In this document: positions 42,861 through 53,623 of the stretch, piece by piece | Position numbering within the stretch: the first letter of the stretch is position 1 | How the letters are laid out: every line of letters starts with the position of its first letter | Assembly: GCA_947631625.1 (NCBI GenBank) | Contig: CANRMA010000003.1 | Coordinates: 1 to 64,000, forward strand | Source of the DNA: an uncultured Lachnospiraceae bacterium | Lineage (GTDB): Bacteria; Bacillota; Clostridia; Lachnospirales; Lachnospiraceae | Direction of reading: 5' to 3' | Length of the DNA: 64,000 bases | Program-made: the position numbers and the translations under genes | Notes under the pieces: model-generated | Told to the model about the DNA's origin: nothing | The model's input: only the letters and a program-made list of their open reading frames with translations | The model's database searches: none

Positions 42861-44867
42861 TCATAATTCAGACGCCACTATGTCCATCGCAACGTCGTAG
42901 GCAAAGTCATTGACCGCCTTTTCACACATGCGCAGTGTCTTTTTCTTATTTTCATCAAGTTTATACTTCTTAATATCATTGAGGCTTTTAGTTATGCCGT
43001 CAGAGTCAAAGTCGTCGAGATACTGATTAAGGATCTTTAATTTTTCCTTCCATTCTTCGTCGGAAAGAAGCTTTTTCTCTTCCGCCGCCTCTATGACTTT
43101 ATTATCATCCTCAACACAATTCTTCTTAATATATTTATCAAGATTTTTCTTAAGCGTGCTCATCATATTAAAAAGGATCGGCGAGCGGACTTCAACCTCT
43201 TCCAAAGCCCCCGCCTTACTCTGCTTTTCAAGTTCAAAGGCTTCCTCGGCAAGATCGTCCGCGCCTATGTTTCTGGCATTTCCTTTGAGAGCATGGACTA
43301 TTATGGCATAACCCGCCATATCCTCTTTTTCAAGATGTTCCCTAAGCTGCCCTTCCTTCTCAATAAGCACTTCCCTGAAATCCTGTAATATCTTCCTGTA
43401 TAGAACGCGGCTTCCGCCCATGTACTTAAGTCCGTGGGAAACATTGATACCCATGTCTATAAGGGTTTCGCTGTCTAAGATATTATCGTCTTCGTCTCCG
43501 TCAGCCTCCTCACTGCCTGTGGAAACATAAACAAGTTCCTTGGGAAGATATTTTATCATCATGTCTTCAAGTTTTTCAGGCTCTATAGGCTTGGTAAGAT
43601 AATCCTCAAAACCTTCGTTAAGATAATAATCCTTGGCTCCCACCACGGCATTCGCCGTCAATGCAATAACCGGAATATCCCTCGACGGATTGCCTTCAAG
43701 CTCTCTGATGGCATGAAGCGTCGCCACGCCGTCCATTCCGGGCATCATGTGATCCATCAGGATAAGATGATATTCCTTGCGCTTAAGCATCTCTATACAT
43801 TCTTCCCCGCTTGACGCCACATCTATCTGAAGCTTGGTCTTACGCAGCAGATCCTGCGCTACCGCCAAGTTCATCGCATTATCGTCCACCACCAGGATCT
43901 TTCCTAACGGCGCTATAAATTTTTCTTTATATCCGATAGAAGTTGTGACACTCCTGTCATATTGCTTCTGGAAATCTCCGAGAGGATCAAAGCTTAACAC
44001 CTTCTGCTTTATTGCAAATGAAAATACCGAACCCTTGCCGTATTCGCTCTCCACTTCCAACTTGCCGCCCATCATCTCCACAAGCCTGTTGGACACGGCA
44101 AGACCAAGGCCCGTTCCCGCCGCATAACTTCCGGCTTCCATATCGAGCTTGGTAAAGGTGTCAAAGATCCTGTGCATATCTTTTTTCTTAATGCCTATAC
44201 CTGTATCTTCAACTGCGATCTTAAGAATTATGCTGTCTTCTTCCTCCGCTTTTTCCCATGAAAGATGAAGCGTCACCATGCCTGCCTTGGTATATTTTAC
44301 GGCGTTGGACAGAAGATTTCCGACTATCTGTCTTAAATGTATCTCATCTCCCATAAGCTTATACGGCACATCCTTGGAAATGTCCAAAGACATCCTGAGC
44401 TTCTTCTTGCGGAGCGGTATCGATATACTGTTGATTATATCATTCAAAAGAGAGCTGATATCATAGGCAGCCTCCATAAGCTCCATTCTGCCCGACTGTA
44501 TCTTGGAAAAGTCCAGGATATCGCTAATAAGCGAGACCAGAATATCCCCCGCCTGCTTGATATCCAAAGCATAGCCGCGAATGGTCTCATCCTGACTCTC
44601 TCTTAATATTAGTTCATTCATGCCCATCATGGTATTTATGGGCGTACGGATCTCATGCGACATATTCGCAAGAAAAAGGTCTTTGGCGCGATTGGCCTTT
44701 CTCGCATCCTCTATGGCGCGCTCAAGCTCTATATTCTTTTTTTCCAGTTCGTCCTTTGCAAGCAGCAGGCTTACCGCCTGCTTTTCAAGTTTGGAAGTAA
44801 ACTTCCCGCCTGACTGAGATGAACCCTGATTTTTGTTTTCGTCTTTGGAGTTTATACTATTGCTCAT
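42861..44867 (-). CDS. Cytoplasmic hybrid histidine kinase (HK-REC-HPt)
   Basis: The 668-residue protein is a self-contained phosphorelay with no membrane segment or recognised sensor domain. A coiled coil (about 25-60) leads to the H box NMSHEIRTPIN with phospho-acceptor His71. The ATPase domain (about 180-300) has NLLSNAVKYT, EDTGIGIKKKD and GTGLGLAVS. A receiver domain follows (ILVVDDNAMN, phospho-acceptor Asp in LILMDHMMPGMDG, and DYLTKPI). An HPt domain has VHALKGNARNIGADDLAEEA. The coiled coil may receive input from a partner protein. The output regulator is not adjacent. It follows the dihydrofolate reductase gene by 22 bp. AAAGGTGAT precedes the ATG. Confidence 0.9.
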   Translation of the reverse strand: MSNSINSKDENKNQGSSQSGGKFTSKLEKQAVSLLLAKDELEKKNIELERAIEDARKANRAKDLFLANMSHEIRTPINTMMGMNELILRESQDETIRGYALDIKQAGDILVSLISDILDFSKIQSGRMELMEAAYDISSLLNDIINSISIPLRKKKLRMSLDISKDVPYKLMGDEIHLRQIVGNLLSNAVKYTKAGMVTLHLSWEKAEEEDSIILKIAVEDTGIGIKKKDMHRIFDTFTKLDMEAGSYAAGTGLGLAVSNRLVEMMGGKLEVESEYGKGSVFSFAIKQKVLSFDPLGDFQKQYDRSVTTSIGYKEKFIAPLGKILVVDDNAMNLAVAQDLLRKTKLQIDVASSGEECIEMLKRKEYHLILMDHMMPGMDGVATLHAIRELEGNPSRDIPVIALTANAVVGAKDYYLNEGFEDYLTKPIEPEKLEDMMIKYLPKELVYVSTGSEEADGDEDDNILDSETLIDMGINVSHGLKYMGGSRVLYRKILQDFREVLIEKEGQLREHLEKEDMAGYAIIVHALKGNARNIGADDLAEEAFELEKQSKAGALEEVEVRSPILFNMMSTLKKNLDKYIKKNCVEDDNKVIEAAEEKKLLSDEEWKEKLKILNQYLDDFDSDGITKSLNDIKKYKLDENKKKTLRMCEKAVNDFAYDVAMDIVASEL

Positions 44868-44889
44868 GGAATATGATCACCTTTCATTA

Positions 44890-45402
44890 TTAATTCAGCT
44901 TCTCTGATTTTTTATTTTTGCGCTCATATTTCGTAAAATTGTACACAATATCAAAATAAGTCTGTTCTTCGCCCACTTCCGTAAGCTCCCAGTCTTTATC
45001 CGCATCCAGGTTGGGAAAATATGCATCGGCTTCGTAGCTTCGGTCTATCTTAGTCACATACGCCGTATCACAATAGGGAAGCAGCTGTTCATATACACTG
45101 GTTCCGCCTATTATGTAAACCTCGTCGTCATTATATTTTTTGAGTTCCTCAAACAGTTCGTCAAGACTGTGTGCCACACAGGCGTCTTTTACCTTATATG
45201 ACTCGTCTTTTGAAAGTATAATATTGGTTCTCCCGCCAAGCGGCATTCCCTGCGGAAAAGTCTCAAGCGTCTTTCTTCCGAGGACTACCACCCTGCCTAT
45301 GGTCTGCTGCCTGAAATTCTTATGATCGTTCGGAATACGCACAAGCAGGCTGCCTTTTAAACCTATGGCCCAGTTATTATCAACAGCTACTATTACATTC
45401 AT
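44890..45402 (-). CDS. folA: Dihydrofolate reductase
   Basis: This enzyme reduces dihydrofolate to tetrahydrofolate with NADPH, replacing the cofactor consumed by ThyA. The 170-residue protein has MNVIVAVDNNWAIGLKGSLL at the start. IPNDHKNFRQQTIGRVVVLGRKTLETFP contains the acidic active-site residue and the NADPH block, and VYIIGGTSVYEQLLPYCD holds the GG pair. TYFDIVYNFTKYER closes the fold. It lies 145 bp after thyA on the same strand, a standard functional pairing. The AT-rich gap holds several tandem copies of a TTATAAATTATAAA-like string. The kinase gene follows closely. Confidence 0.95.
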   Translation of the reverse strand: MNVIVAVDNNWAIGLKGSLLVRIPNDHKNFRQQTIGRVVVLGRKTLETFPQGMPLGGRTNIILSKDESYKVKDACVAHSLDELFEELKKYNDDEVYIIGGTSVYEQLLPYCDTAYVTKIDRSYEADAYFPNLDADKDWELTEVGEEQTYFDIVYNFTKYERKNKKSEKLN

Positions 45403-45547
45403 TATACATGACCTTGGCCTTTCTTTCCATAATTAATTGATAAAATTATAAACTTACCTGAAATTAATAAAATTCCTTGCCTGCAATTCATAATTTATAA
45501 TTTATAATTTATAACTTATAATCTTTTCATAACAAAATATCAGCGGC
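45403..45547. repeat. AT-rich gap with short tandem repeats
   Basis: The 145 bp between dihydrofolate reductase and thyA are strongly AT-rich. Near 45491-45525 the seven-base string TTTATAA recurs four times in a row with small changes. No terminator or clear promoter was seen. Confidence 0.5.
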
Positions 45548-46396
45548 TCAGATCGCAATAGGTATATTCTCTATCTGCTCCCCTGTGACATAATTTTCCA
45601 CGCTCACGTCGTCTCTGGTAAATTCATAAAAATCCTTAATCTCCGGATTGAGATGAAACGTCGGGGCGGCATACGTTTTTCTGTTAATAAGTTCACGTAT
45701 TATCGGTATATGTCTGTCATAAATATGGGCATCCGCTATCACATGCACAAGCTCCCCGACCTTCATATCGCAGACCTGCGCAAGCATGTGCATAAGCACC
45801 GCATACTGGACCACGTTCCAGTTATTAGCCGCCAGTACATCCTGCGAGCGCTGGTTTAAAACGGCATTGAGGGTAAGCTTATCCTCTCCCTTTTTCTGCG
45901 TCACATTAAAGGTCATGCTGTAAGCGCAGGGATAAAGCCTCATCTCATAAAGATCCTGATGCACGTATATATTGGTCATGATGCGGCGGCTGAAAGGATT
46001 ATTTTTAAGGTCATAGATAACCCTGTCAACCTGATCCATCATACCTTCCTTATAACGGTGCTTAACTCCCATCTGATAACCGTAGGCCTTGCCTATCGAA
46101 CCGTCCTCATCGGCCCACTCGTCCCATATATGACTGTGCAGGTCATGGATATTATTGGACTTCTGCTGCCATATCCACAACATCTCGTCGGTAGCGCTCT
46201 TAAGCGCCGTCCTCCTAAGCGTGATAAGCGGAAATTCCTTAGAAAGGTCATAACGGTTCACGACTCCGAATTTCTTGACGGTATAAGCCGGAGTTCCGTC
46301 CTCCCAGTGGGGCCGGACCTTCTCCCCCTCCGTACTGCTGCCGTTCTCCAATATATCCCTGCACATATTTATAAAAATGTCATCAGCCAAACTCAT
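45548..46396 (-). CDS. thyA: Thymidylate synthase
   Basis: ThyA methylates dUMP to dTMP using methylene-tetrahydrofolate. The 282-residue protein has RRTALKSATDEMLWIWQ, the paired arginines in FSRRIM (about 136-141), the catalytic Cys157 in LYPCAYSM, QRSQDVLAANNWNVVQYAVL and the HIYDRH block. The C-terminal residues ENIPIAI follow the usual pattern ending in a hydrophobic residue. ACAGGT precedes the ATG. It lies 26 bp after the beta-CASP nuclease gene and upstream of dihydrofolate reductase. Confidence 0.96.
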   Translation of the reverse strand: MSLADDIFINMCRDILENGSSTEGEKVRPHWEDGTPAYTVKKFGVVNRYDLSKEFPLITLRRTALKSATDEMLWIWQQKSNNIHDLHSHIWDEWADEDGSIGKAYGYQMGVKHRYKEGMMDQVDRVIYDLKNNPFSRRIMTNIYVHQDLYEMRLYPCAYSMTFNVTQKKGEDKLTLNAVLNQRSQDVLAANNWNVVQYAVLMHMLAQVCDMKVGELVHVIADAHIYDRHIPIIRELINRKTYAAPTFHLNPEIKDFYEFTRDDVSVENYVTGEQIENIPIAI

Positions 46397-46422
46397 TGTT
46401 TTTACCTGTCTTACTTTTTATT

Positions 46423-48021
46423 TTATCTGTCATATTTATCACAAAGCGCATTTATCTGGTCAGCAAACCTTCCCAGATCCTTATTCGCCAGACCCTCGTT
46501 TTTATAGATAACAGCCACAAGCCTCTGTCCCGCCGCAACAAGCCTTGCAAATACATCGGATACAATATGGCCTTTCTTCTTAAGCAGAGCAGGCTGCGCC
46601 TCATAGATGAACTCATTTTTTATAAGGTCAAACCGCGTTCCGCTGTAAGGCGCATAGGCATCGAACCCATGTTCTGTTTTCAATGACTCCGTAAAAAGCT
46701 TGCATATGCCGTCCTCGCCATGTACGACAAAGACGCGCTCAGGTTTCTTCTCGAAGCCTTCTATAAAACGCAAAAGACCCGCTTTGTCAGCATGACCGCT
46801 CATACCGATAAGCTGTCCGATCTTGGCCCTTATCTCGATAGTCTCGCCAAAAAGCTTGACTTCCTTAATTCCGTCAATAATTGCGCGGCCAAGCGTACCG
46901 TTCGCCTGATAGCCTACAAAAAGTATCGTACATTCAGGTCGCCAAAGGTTATGCTTGAGATGATGCCTGATACGGCCCGCCTCGCACATGCCCGACGCCG
47001 AAATTATGACCTTGGGCGTACTTTCAAAGTTGATCGCTTTGGATTCCTCGCTGGTTATCGCAAGGTGAAGCCCCGGAAAGGTAATGGGATTTATGCCCTT
47101 TTTAATAAGCTCCATGGCCTCCTCGTCAAAACATTCCACACTGTTTCTCTGGAAGATGCCCGTAGCCTCGACGGCTAACGGACTGTCCACATATACCGGA
47201 AAGTTCTCATGTCCTTCAATGAGTCTGTCTTCTTTTATCTTACGCAGAAAATACAGTATCTCCTGTGTTCTGCCCACCGCAAAGGACGGAATTACAACGT
47301 TGCCGCCTTTATCAAATGTAGATTTTATTATTTTGACAAGGTCGCCTATATAATCCGGTTTTTCATCGGAATGATAGCGGTTGCCGTATGTGGATTCCAT
47401 TATGACATAATCGGCCTCTTTTGTAAGCTTGGGATCTTTAATGAGCGGCTGATCCATATTTCCTATATCGCCGGAAAAAACAAGCTTCTTCGTAACGCCG
47501 CCCTCGCTCGCCCAGACCTCTATGCTTGCCGAGCCAAGAAGATGGCCTATATCCGTAAAACGGATCGTGAGCCCCTCGCATATGGTTATCTCTTTATCAT
47601 ATTCGCAGGGAACGAGCCGCTTTATCACGCCGTCCGCGTCCTCCATTGTATAAAGAGGCTCCACCAGAGCATTATCCGCGCTTCTTTTCGCCTTACGGTT
47701 CTTCCACTCAGCCTCCTGCATCTGTATATGCGCGCTGTCTCTTAACATTATGCTGCAAAGGTCGGCAGTGGCGTCGGTTGTATATATATTCCCCCTGAAG
47801 CCCCTCGCATACAAAAAAGGCAGCATGCCGGAGTGGTCGATATGCGCATGCGTAAGCAATATGTAATCGATCCGCGCCGCCTCAACAGGAAGTTCACAGC
47901 TTTCAAAAGTCTGCGTGCCCTGCTGCATACCGTAGTCAACCAAAATATTTTTCTCATTCACACGAAGATAATGGCAGCTGCCGGTCACTTCGTGATCCGC
48001 CCCAATAAACATAAGTTCCAT
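46423..48021 (-). CDS. Beta-CASP metallo-beta-lactamase-fold nuclease
   Basis: This 532-residue protein belongs to the CPSF73/YSH1-like branch of metallo-beta-lactamase-fold proteins, most of which process RNA. The zinc motif THAHIDHSG (57-65) is followed by DIGHLLGSAS and SGDIGN, carrying further metal ligands. The beta-CASP insert and the RNA-specificity region follow, with PSFAVGRTQEILYFL, SASGMCEAGRIRHHL and the late SGHADKAGLL. Cytoplasmic, with no signal peptide. In bacteria this class includes proteins distinct from RNase J, and targets are largely unknown. GGGGG precedes the ATG. It is followed closely by thyA, though no functional link is known. Confidence 0.88.
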   Translation of the reverse strand: MELMFIGADHEVTGSCHYLRVNEKNILVDYGMQQGTQTFESCELPVEAARIDYILLTHAHIDHSGMLPFLYARGFRGNIYTTDATADLCSIMLRDSAHIQMQEAEWKNRKAKRSADNALVEPLYTMEDADGVIKRLVPCEYDKEITICEGLTIRFTDIGHLLGSASIEVWASEGGVTKKLVFSGDIGNMDQPLIKDPKLTKEADYVIMESTYGNRYHSDEKPDYIGDLVKIIKSTFDKGGNVVIPSFAVGRTQEILYFLRKIKEDRLIEGHENFPVYVDSPLAVEATGIFQRNSVECFDEEAMELIKKGINPITFPGLHLAITSEESKAINFESTPKVIISASGMCEAGRIRHHLKHNLWRPECTILFVGYQANGTLGRAIIDGIKEVKLFGETIEIRAKIGQLIGMSGHADKAGLLRFIEGFEKKPERVFVVHGEDGICKLFTESLKTEHGFDAYAPYSGTRFDLIKNEFIYEAQPALLKKKGHIVSDVFARLVAAGQRLVAVIYKNEGLANKDLGRFADQINALCDKYDR

Positions 48022-48159
48022 AAACAGGCCCCCTTTTATATATCATAACATTTTTCGCAGGTCGAGTACAGTCAAAAAATAAAGAATTACATATTATAAA
48101 GTAAATATTTTATATCACCTGCAAAGGGCCCGCAGGTTCATCGGAAACGGAGTAATCCT

Positions 48160-48801
48160 ATGTATCATTCTATTACGCCACTGTTGCTTTTTATGCTCGC
48201 AGTCTCGGTGGATTCGCTGAGCGCGGGCTTTGTATATGGAAGTTCCAAAGTAAAGGTCAAGCTGCTTTCCGCCATACTTCTCGTATTTATCCCTTCTGTT
48301 TCGATCACGCTTATAACAGGACTTGGCAGCTTCATTTTCTCACTTATCCCGCCGTTTATGTTCTCGACTCTTTCCTTTACCCTGCTTTTTATACTGGGCT
48401 GCGAAAAACTTATCGAAAGCGTTATCCGCCATTTCGCCTCCAGATTTCCCGACAAAATAGGCAACTGGGCCTGTAAGATAAAGCAGATGAACATAATCTT
48501 TACCATATACTTTTCCCCGGAAGACGCCAATAAACAGGATATACAGATACTAAACGCCAAAGAAGCCTTTTTCTTAAGCCTTGCCCTCTCTCTTGACAGT
48601 ATGATAGCCAGCATGGCGTTTTCCTGTCAGGCGGCGTCCCTGGTGATCGTATTCGCATTGGCGGCCATATTTCACTTTGCATTCTTCTTTTCAGGTTTTG
48701 CCGCAGGCGCGCTCGTTGCGCGGAAAAGTTCGGCTGACCTTTCATGGCTAAGCGGCGCGGTTTTACTGCTGTTGTCTTTATATACTCTTCTAAATATATA
48801 G
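48160..48801 (+). CDS. ytaF: Sporulation membrane protein YtaF (MntP-like)
   Basis: The 213-residue protein has six likely membrane segments arranged as two halves. Each half carries the AxSxDS motif of the MntP manganese exporter fold: MLAVSVDSLSAGF near the N-terminus and LALSLDSMIASMAF in the second half. A polar loop separates them. YtaF is found in spore formers and is assumed to act in sporulation, probably moving a divalent cation. CGGAG precedes the ATG. A hairpin (ACCTGC/GCAGGT) lies in the leader at about 48117-48138. I looked for a manganese-type yybP-ykoY riboswitch there and did not find one. The gene is convergent with the calcium ATPase. Confidence 0.85.
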   Translation: MYHSITPLLLFMLAVSVDSLSAGFVYGSSKVKVKLLSAILLVFIPSVSITLITGLGSFIFSLIPPFMFSTLSFTLLFILGCEKLIESVIRHFASRFPDKIGNWACKIKQMNIIFTIYFSPEDANKQDIQILNAKEAFFLSLALSLDSMIASMAFSCQAASLVIVFALAAIFHFAFFFSGFAAGALVARKSSADLSWLSGAVLLLLSLYTLLNI

Positions 48802-48873
48802 GACGCTTCCGTTTTTATTCAGCCGTCTGTGACGATTCGTCGCATGCTCCCGCGCTGCTTCAGGCATAGATTT

Positions 48874-51747
48874 CTACGCTTCTTCAGACGTCAGCTTCTG
48901 CGCTTCTTCGGGCGTCAGCTTCTGCGCCTCTTCTGCCTCGTTCTCCGCCGCGCGTCCCCTGTATACCGCGACCAGAAGTTCGTGCACTATAAGCGGAGTA
49001 AGCGAAAGCGCCATAAGCTGCAGCCATTCGATCAGACCAAGTCTTACCGTTCCAAAAAGCATGATAAGCGGCTCTATTTCCGTCACAACAAACTGCAGAA
49101 CTATCCCAAGTCCTACCGCAAGCAGCATATACGGATTTTTCCTGTGGTTCATTTTAAACACGGATCTGTTTACATCCCTCATTCCTATCGCATGGAAAAG
49201 CTGGCTCATTCCCAAAACCATGAAAGCATGCGTCTGCGCTTTGGCTAATACTGCTGAAATACGATAGCTTTCAAGGATATTATGTAAACTAATTGGAAGC
49301 TGCTCCGCTATCAGTCTGTCATAAGGCACTTTCAAAAAGGCGGCCAGACTCACTCCTCCTATGACCAGTCCGTAGCAGATAACGCACATTAGCCCTCCTT
49401 TTGCAAAAAGCGACTCTCCCTTTTTTCTGGGCGGCTCTTTCATAAGAAGCTCCGTCTCGTTATCGTCCACGCCAAGCGCAAGCGCAGGCAGAGAATCCGT
49501 GATAAGATTTATCCACAGTATAAAACTTGCCTTAAGAGGGCTCGGAAAGCCCGCTATGATAGTAACTAGCATCGTCATGATCTCGCCTAAATTGGATGAA
49601 AGCAGAAAAAGCACCGATTTTCTGATATTTTCATATATCCCTCTGCCTTCTTTTATCGCAAGCTGTATGGTCGCAAAATTATCGTCCATCAGCACAAAAT
49701 CCGCCGCATTTCTTGCCACGTCGGTTCCGTTCATTCCCATTGCGATACCTATATCCGCCGCCTGCAGCGAAGGCGCGTCATTTACGCCGTCGCCTGTCAT
49801 TGCAACGGTTTTGCCAAGCTTCTTAAAGCCGTCTACTATTTTAACCTTATGTTCCGGCGTAACTCTTGCAAACACTTTCAGCTTAGGAAGCTTTTTCAAT
49901 AACACATGTTCTTCTATTTCATCCAGTTCTTTCCCGGAAATACACTCATCGGGCCTTGTCGCGATCTTAAGCTCCTTAGCTATGGAAAAAGCGGTATTGC
50001 GGTGATCCCCGGTTATCATTACGGTTTCAACGCCCGCCTTTTTAAATTCTTCCACCGCAACGGCGGCTTCCGGTCTTACGGGATCCTGCAGACATATAAA
50101 ACCCAGAAATGCCATATTTTTTTCCTGCATACCGCCGTCAGGTTCCATCGCAACCGCAAGCACCCGCCTGCCCTCGTTCATCATATGCTCAAGTACGCCA
50201 TAAAGCGCCCGCCTGTCCGTCTCGCCAAGCTTCACCTTCTGCCCGTTCCTGTATGTAAAATCGCAGTTCTCAAGAATCTGCTCCGCCGCTCCCTTGGAAT
50301 ATGAGAACGTATGTTCGATGTTATTGTTGCCGCTATGGACAGGCGCGTAACAGGTGGTCATCATTTTCCTTACCGAGTCAAAAGCCTTTTCGTCTTTTCT
50401 TATAAAACCTGACCTTACTTTAGAAACGGATATGCCGCACTCCTTTGCCATATTTATAAGCGCGGTTTCAGTTGGGTCTCCGAATACGGCGCCGCCTTTG
50501 TCTGACAACCCATTGGCGCCCGAATACACTGACCTGTCTGCCGACGCGCCCGTATACATTCCGGCTGATGCGGCCGCATCTTCCGAAACCACCGCATCAT
50601 TGCACAATATACAGCCCAATAAAAAATGAGCTTTACCGGGTAACGCCGACGTTTCCGCCAAGTCCGTGAAAATATCTTCATTAAAAGTCTGAGAAAATTT
50701 ATTTCTATCTATTAATTTACCGTCAATGTAACACTCCATGACGGTCATCTTATTCTGTGTCAGGGTTCCGGTCTTATCGGAACAGACCACATCCACCGAG
50801 CCTAAAGTCTCTACCGACGACAATTTACGTACTATGGTCTTGGCTTTTACCATTCGCGAAACGCTGAGCGCGAGAACGATCGTCACGATCGCAGGCAGCC
50901 CCTCCGGCACTGCCGCAACGGTGAGTGATACGGAAGTAAGCAGCATCTCGCCGATATTACGCTTCTGCAATACCGCTATTATGAACAAAAGCGCGCAGAC
51001 AGCCACGGCAAGAATGCTCAATACTTTTCCAAGCTCTCCAAGCTTAAGCTGCAACGGAGTAAGCTTTTCTTTAGTGGAATGCAGCAGATCCGCAATATGG
51101 CCGATCTTGGTATCCATGCCCGTTGCGGTCACTATCCCCATACCTCTTCCTTTGGTCACAAAAGTGGACATGTACGCCATGTTTTCACAGCTGTTATCCC
51201 CTTTTACATCCTCGACAAAAGCGGCATTTTTATCCACCGGAGCCGATTCCCCCGTAAGAGCCGATTCCTCTATCTGCAGTCCCTGCGTCTCAATTAAACG
51301 CAAATCAGCCGGAACCATATTCCCGGCTTCCAATAACACTATATCGCCCATAACCAGCCGCTCGGCAGATATTTTTACGGTTTGTCCGTCTCTTATCACG
51401 ACCGCCTGAGGCGCCGATATCTTCTTTAGGGCCTCTACCGCTTTTCCGGCTTTTCCTTCCTGAATCACGCCTATTGCCGCATTAAGAATAACGACTGTTA
51501 TTATAATAGCTGCATCCCCGACTTCGCCAAGCAGGATGGAAACAGCCATCGCAACAATAAGGATCAGTATCAACGGGTCGTTAAGCTGGGTAAGTATCAT
51601 CTGCCATATGCTCTTTTTTTCCTGTTCCTTAAGCCGGTTAGGGCCTTGTCCTTCGATCCTTTTGAGCGCCTCCGCCTCACTTAAGCCCTTTGCCTTATCG
51701 GACTTAAGTAACTTGATCGTTTCAGCCGCCGATTTCATTTCATACAT
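48874..51747 (-). CDS. Calcium-transporting P-type ATPase
   Basis: The 957-residue type IIA/IIB pump probably exports calcium using ATP. The phosphorylation site is [13 protein letters not shown]. The actuator domain has [12 protein letters not shown], and the hinge has [22 protein letters not shown]. Membrane helix 4 has [11 protein letters not shown], and helices 5-6 have LSSNLGEIM and [13 protein letters not shown], the ion-site pattern of calcium ATPases. Two oddities are a short low-complexity loop in the nucleotide domain ([20 protein letters not shown]) and a C-terminal tail with tandem repeats of EEAQKLT. GAGGAGG precedes the ATG. It faces ytaF, another likely cation transporter. Confidence 0.93.
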   Translation of the reverse strand: MYEMKSAAETIKLLKSDKAKGLSEAEALKRIEGQGPNRLKEQEKKSIWQMILTQLNDPLILILIVAMAVSILLGEVGDAAIIITVVILNAAIGVIQEGKAGKAVEALKKISAPQAVVIRDGQTVKISAERLVMGDIVLLEAGNMVPADLRLIETQGLQIEESALTGESAPVDKNAAFVEDVKGDNSCENMAYMSTFVTKGRGMGIVTATGMDTKIGHIADLLHSTKEKLTPLQLKLGELGKVLSILAVAVCALLFIIAVLQKRNIGEMLLTSVSLTVAAVPEGLPAIVTIVLALSVSRMVKAKTIVRKLSSVETLGSVDVVCSDKTGTLTQNKMTVMECYIDGKLIDRNKFSQTFNEDIFTDLAETSALPGKAHFLLGCILCNDAVVSEDAAASAGMYTGASADRSVYSGANGLSDKGGAVFGDPTETALINMAKECGISVSKVRSGFIRKDEKAFDSVRKMMTTCYAPVHSGNNNIEHTFSYSKGAAEQILENCDFTYRNGQKVKLGETDRRALYGVLEHMMNEGRRVLAVAMEPDGGMQEKNMAFLGFICLQDPVRPEAAVAVEEFKKAGVETVMITGDHRNTAFSIAKELKIATRPDECISGKELDEIEEHVLLKKLPKLKVFARVTPEHKVKIVDGFKKLGKTVAMTGDGVNDAPSLQAADIGIAMGMNGTDVARNAADFVLMDDNFATIQLAIKEGRGIYENIRKSVLFLLSSNLGEIMTMLVTIIAGFPSPLKASFILWINLITDSLPALALGVDDNETELLMKEPPRKKGESLFAKGGLMCVICYGLVIGGVSLAAFLKVPYDRLIAEQLPISLHNILESYRISAVLAKAQTHAFMVLGMSQLFHAIGMRDVNRSVFKMNHRKNPYMLLAVGLGIVLQFVVTEIEPLIMLFGTVRLGLIEWLQLMALSLTPLIVHELLVAVYRGRAAENEAEEAQKLTPEEAQKLTSEEA
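48876..48947. repeat. 24 bp in-frame repeat in the ATPase C-terminal tail
   Basis: A 24 bp unit encoding EEAQKLTP or EEAQKLTS is repeated in tandem about two and a half times at the end of the calcium ATPase gene. Confidence 0.8.
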
Positions 51748-51854
51748 ATCTTTTCCTCCTCAAGCAGCACTCTCCCGCCTTGCGTAAGGCCTGTCATGCT
51801 TGTCTCTATTCTCTATACAATATGCCTGTATCAAAAAAGATATGCACTAATACT

Positions 51855-52358
51855 TTAAAAACTGCGCAATTTGTCACTGCCGTCGTCTATGGTGTTCTCG
51901 ATGGATTTAACGACAACATAATATCCGTACCCGGAATTGACCTCAACATAGACCCTGTCGCCGACTTTATGTCCAAGCAGCGCTTTCCCAAGCGGCGACT
52001 CCGTGCTGATAAGCCCTTCAAGCGAGTTTCCGCGCACAGTGGTAACAAGTTTATATTTCTCTGTAATACCGTCTTCTTCAAAAAACACCTCTACCGTATT
52101 GTTCATTCCGACTTCGTCATCAGGCGACTCGTCAGATACGATAACGGCTGTTTTTATCATTCTCTCCAGATAGCGTATACGGCTTTCATTCTGATTTTTT
52201 ACTTTTTTCGCCGCATGATACTCAAAATTCTCGCTCAGGTCTCCATGCGCCCTGGCTTCTTTAACGTCTTCGAGCGCTTCCTTGCGCACGACCAATTTTC
52301 TGTACTCGATCTCCTCCTGCATCTTTTCTATGTCTTTCCTGGTTAATTCGTTATGCAT
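51855..52358 (-). CDS. greA: Transcription elongation factor GreA
   Basis: GreA enters the secondary channel of RNA polymerase and stimulates cleavage of backtracked RNA. The 167-residue protein has an N-terminal coiled coil (about 1-75) whose tip contains ARAHGDLSENFEYHAAK, the conserved acidic residues needed for cleavage. A C-terminal FKBP-like domain includes ISTESPLGKALLGHKVGDRVYVEV. ATG 52358 was chosen because AAAGGAG lies eight bases upstream. It lies about 120 bp after glgD. The tail IENTIDDGSDKLRSF is slightly longer than usual. The gene is conserved and probably housekeeping. Confidence 0.93.
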   Translation of the reverse strand: MHNELTRKDIEKMQEEIEYRKLVVRKEALEDVKEARAHGDLSENFEYHAAKKVKNQNESRIRYLERMIKTAVIVSDESPDDEVGMNNTVEVFFEEDGITEKYKLVTTVRGNSLEGLISTESPLGKALLGHKVGDRVYVEVNSGYGYYVVVKSIENTIDDGSDKLRSF

Positions 52359-52480
52359 CGTTATTGCTCCTTTTATTAACAAGAAGCAGCCGCCTTCGCC
52401 CAAAATAACAGCAGAGGCAGCCGCTCCTTAATTATATATACGTTTATATATACATTAAAACTATTATTAAATAACAGGTG

Positions 52481-53623
52481 TTATACCGTCTGGAATTTTC
52501 CGATATACACAGGGAAAGAATCCGTTCCCTTCATCTCTTTTCCGGCGGATATCGTAACATTCTTGTCCGTAACCAGATACTCGATGGACGCCCCTGACTC
52601 GACAACCGTGCCCTGCATCAATATACAGTTTTTAACGGTCGCGCCCTTTGCGATCTTTACGCCGCGGAAAAGAATGCTGTTCTCAACATTACCCTCTATC
52701 ACGCAGCCGTCAGCCGCCATGATATCCTGAACTTTGGCGCCTTCCAGATATCTGGTGGGATCGCCGCCGTGAAGCTTGGTATAGATCGGGAACCCTGAGA
52801 AAAGCGCGTCCAGATTATAGTCGTCCAAAAGCTTCATATTCTCATCAAAATAACTCTTCATATCAGTTATACGGGCTATGTAACCGTCATATTTATATCC
52901 TTGGATATTCAGTCTGTTGATATTTGAAAGCAAAACGTCGCGTTCAAAATACTGATGTCCGTGGATAGACGCCGTATCGATCAGATCAATAAGCAGCTCC
53001 TTGTCGATCACATATATATTCATCGAAAGGTTCTGTACTCCGCTCTCTTTGGAGTTTACATAAATCTTGCTTATTTTTCCGTCTTCAACATCAAAAGTAT
53101 AATAAAAGCTCTTATCCTTAGGTCCCGATTTAAGGAAACCTTTGGGGATCTCCTGTTCATTGTAAGCGATCGTGACGTCCGCGCCGCTGTCAACGTGAGC
53201 CTGTATCATCGCTTTAAAATCAAAGTTTACGGCAATATTGGTATCAGTCAGAACAACATATTTTTCCTTCTGATCCCTGATAAAATCAAGTATTCCGTAT
53301 AAGGCGTCCACGCGGCCCGTATAAGGCTTGGATGCTTTCTCAGCAAAAGGCGGGAAAATGTGAAGTCCGCCGTTTTTACGAACCAGATCCCACTCGCGCC
53401 CCGAACCGAGGTGGTCCATGAGAGAGTGGTAATTATTATTGACCATAATGGAAACATTTCCGATATCGCTGTGCGTCATGCTGGATAAAATAAAATCGAT
53501 CAGGCGATAGCGGCTGGCAAAAGGAATGGAAGCCATAAGGCGCACGTTTACCAGTTCCGGAATAAGCAAATCATAGCTGTTGGGGAAAATAATGCCAAGA
53601 GCGCTTGTATTTGAAACTACCAT
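52481..53623 (-). CDS. glgD: Glucose-1-phosphate adenylyltransferase subunit GlgD
   Basis: GlgD is the regulatory partner of GlgC in Firmicutes. Together they make ADP-glucose for glycogen. The 380-residue protein has a nucleotidyltransferase-like N-domain ([18 protein letters not shown]) and a left-handed beta-helix C-domain ([19 protein letters not shown]). The N-terminal loop reads LGIIFPN rather than the LAGGQGSRL catalytic loop of GlgC, so it is probably not catalytic on its own. Its ATG overlaps the last codons of glgC by seven bases, implying coupled translation. GGTGG precedes the start. Confidence 0.93.
   Translation of the reverse strand: MVVSNTSALGIIFPNSYDLLIPELVNVRLMASIPFASRYRLIDFILSSMTHSDIGNVSIMVNNNYHSLMDHLGSGREWDLVRKNGGLHIFPPFAEKASKPYTGRVDALYGILDFIRDQKEKYVVLTDTNIAVNFDFKAMIQAHVDSGADVTIAYNEQEIPKGFLKSGPKDKSFYYTFDVEDGKISKIYVNSKESGVQNLSMNIYVIDKELLIDLIDTASIHGHQYFERDVLLSNINRLNIQGYKYDGYIARITDMKSYFDENMKLLDDYNLDALFSGFPIYTKLHGGDPTRYLEGAKVQDIMAADGCVIEGNVENSILFRGVKIAKGATVKNCILMQGTVVESGASIEYLVTDKNVTISAGKEMKGTDSFPVYIGKFQTV

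Noticed and set aside
48060-48159. Manganese riboswitch (yybP-ykoY) ahead of ytaF
   Set aside because: Only a short ACCTGC/GCAGGT hairpin is present. The conserved core of the riboswitch is absent, and the 107 bp before the calcium ATPase also lacks it.
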